Part shown: positions 63,277-64,000 of the stretch, in pieces
Layout: every line of letters starts with the position of its first letter
How positions within the stretch are numbered: the first letter of the stretch is position 1
Assembly (NCBI RefSeq): GCF_003417535.1
Contig: NZ_QVLS01000003.1
Span: forward strand, 310,001 to 374,000
Reading direction: 5' to 3'
Origin: Hydrogenophaga borbori
GTDB taxonomy: Bacteria > Pseudomonadota > Gammaproteobacteria > Burkholderiales > Burkholderiaceae_C
Length of the DNA stretch: 64,000 bases
The notes under the pieces: model-generated
The model's database searches: none
The model's input: only the letters and a program-made list of their open reading frames with translations
Told to the model about the DNA's origin: nothing
Translations under genes and position numbers: made by a program

Positions 63277-64000
<724 letters not shown>

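Overview
This 64 kb window is a gene-dense, very GC-rich chromosomal segment. Gene content and order suggest a betaproteobacterium of the order Burkholderiales, most likely Comamonadaceae (Hydrogenophaga/Acidovorax-like); this is inferred from gene neighbourhoods such as pilSR-ampD-nrdAB-histone H1-like-accBC-prmA and ubiE-tim44-ubiJ-ubiB-fmdB-aspS, not from a marker gene. It is core genome: I see no transposase, integrase, phage, tRNA, rRNA or CRISPR array. Protein-coding genes cover nearly everything, and the only gene-free stretch over 300 bases is the nrdA upstream region (15112-15476).

Layout. 1-4080: fkpB-ispH-serS (minus, serS cut by the left edge), then radC, an Smr-domain gene and a DUF3047 lipoprotein (plus). 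4089-9967: truncated haemoglobin, a large FtsX-type permease, upp, a membrane protein and ffh (minus). 10116-15111: a CcsA-like protein, a small zinc-ribbon protein, pilS, pilR and ampD (plus). 15112-20517: nrdA and nrdB with a paired NrdR operator on the nrdA promoter, then a lysine/alanine-repeat histone H1-like gene closed by a strong terminator. 20534-26800: PfkB-family kinase, DUF3426 protein, prmA, accC, accB, a TlpA-like thioredoxin and an unknown gene (minus). 26841-34985: mpl (plus), then a small unknown gene, aroG with an aromatic-rich leader peptide and attenuator, chrA, tldD, a beta-hydroxyacid dehydrogenase and rodA (minus). 35008-41737: yqiA-like esterase, RNB exoribonuclease, TonB-like protein, mtgA, an acyltransferase, a CDP-diglyceride synthase and ruvC (plus). 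41781-48196: ATP-dependent DNA ligase, its MBL-fold exonuclease, cardiolipin synthase, an EEP phosphodiesterase, a Nudix hydrolase and a yqjK/yqjE/yqjD trio (minus). 48326-55922: aspS, DUF502, FmdB, ubiB, ubiJ, a Tim44-like protein, ubiE and DUF971 (minus). 56053-59922: a giant FAD/Fe-S oxidoreductase. 60100-64000: ugpB-ugpA-ugpE-ugpC (plus, ugpC cut by the right edge).

The strongest regulatory discovery is at aroG: a 24-codon leader whose codons 7-14 read Y-F-A-F-Y-F-W-F, followed by an intrinsic terminator and a competing pairing segment, i.e. classical ribosome-mediated attenuation of DAHP synthase. Other non-coding signals are the NrdR box pair 32 bp apart on the nrdA promoter, -10-like hexamers 6-8 nt before many start codons (predicted leaderless mRNAs), and five copies of an interspersed intergenic repeat, four of which begin directly after a stop codon.
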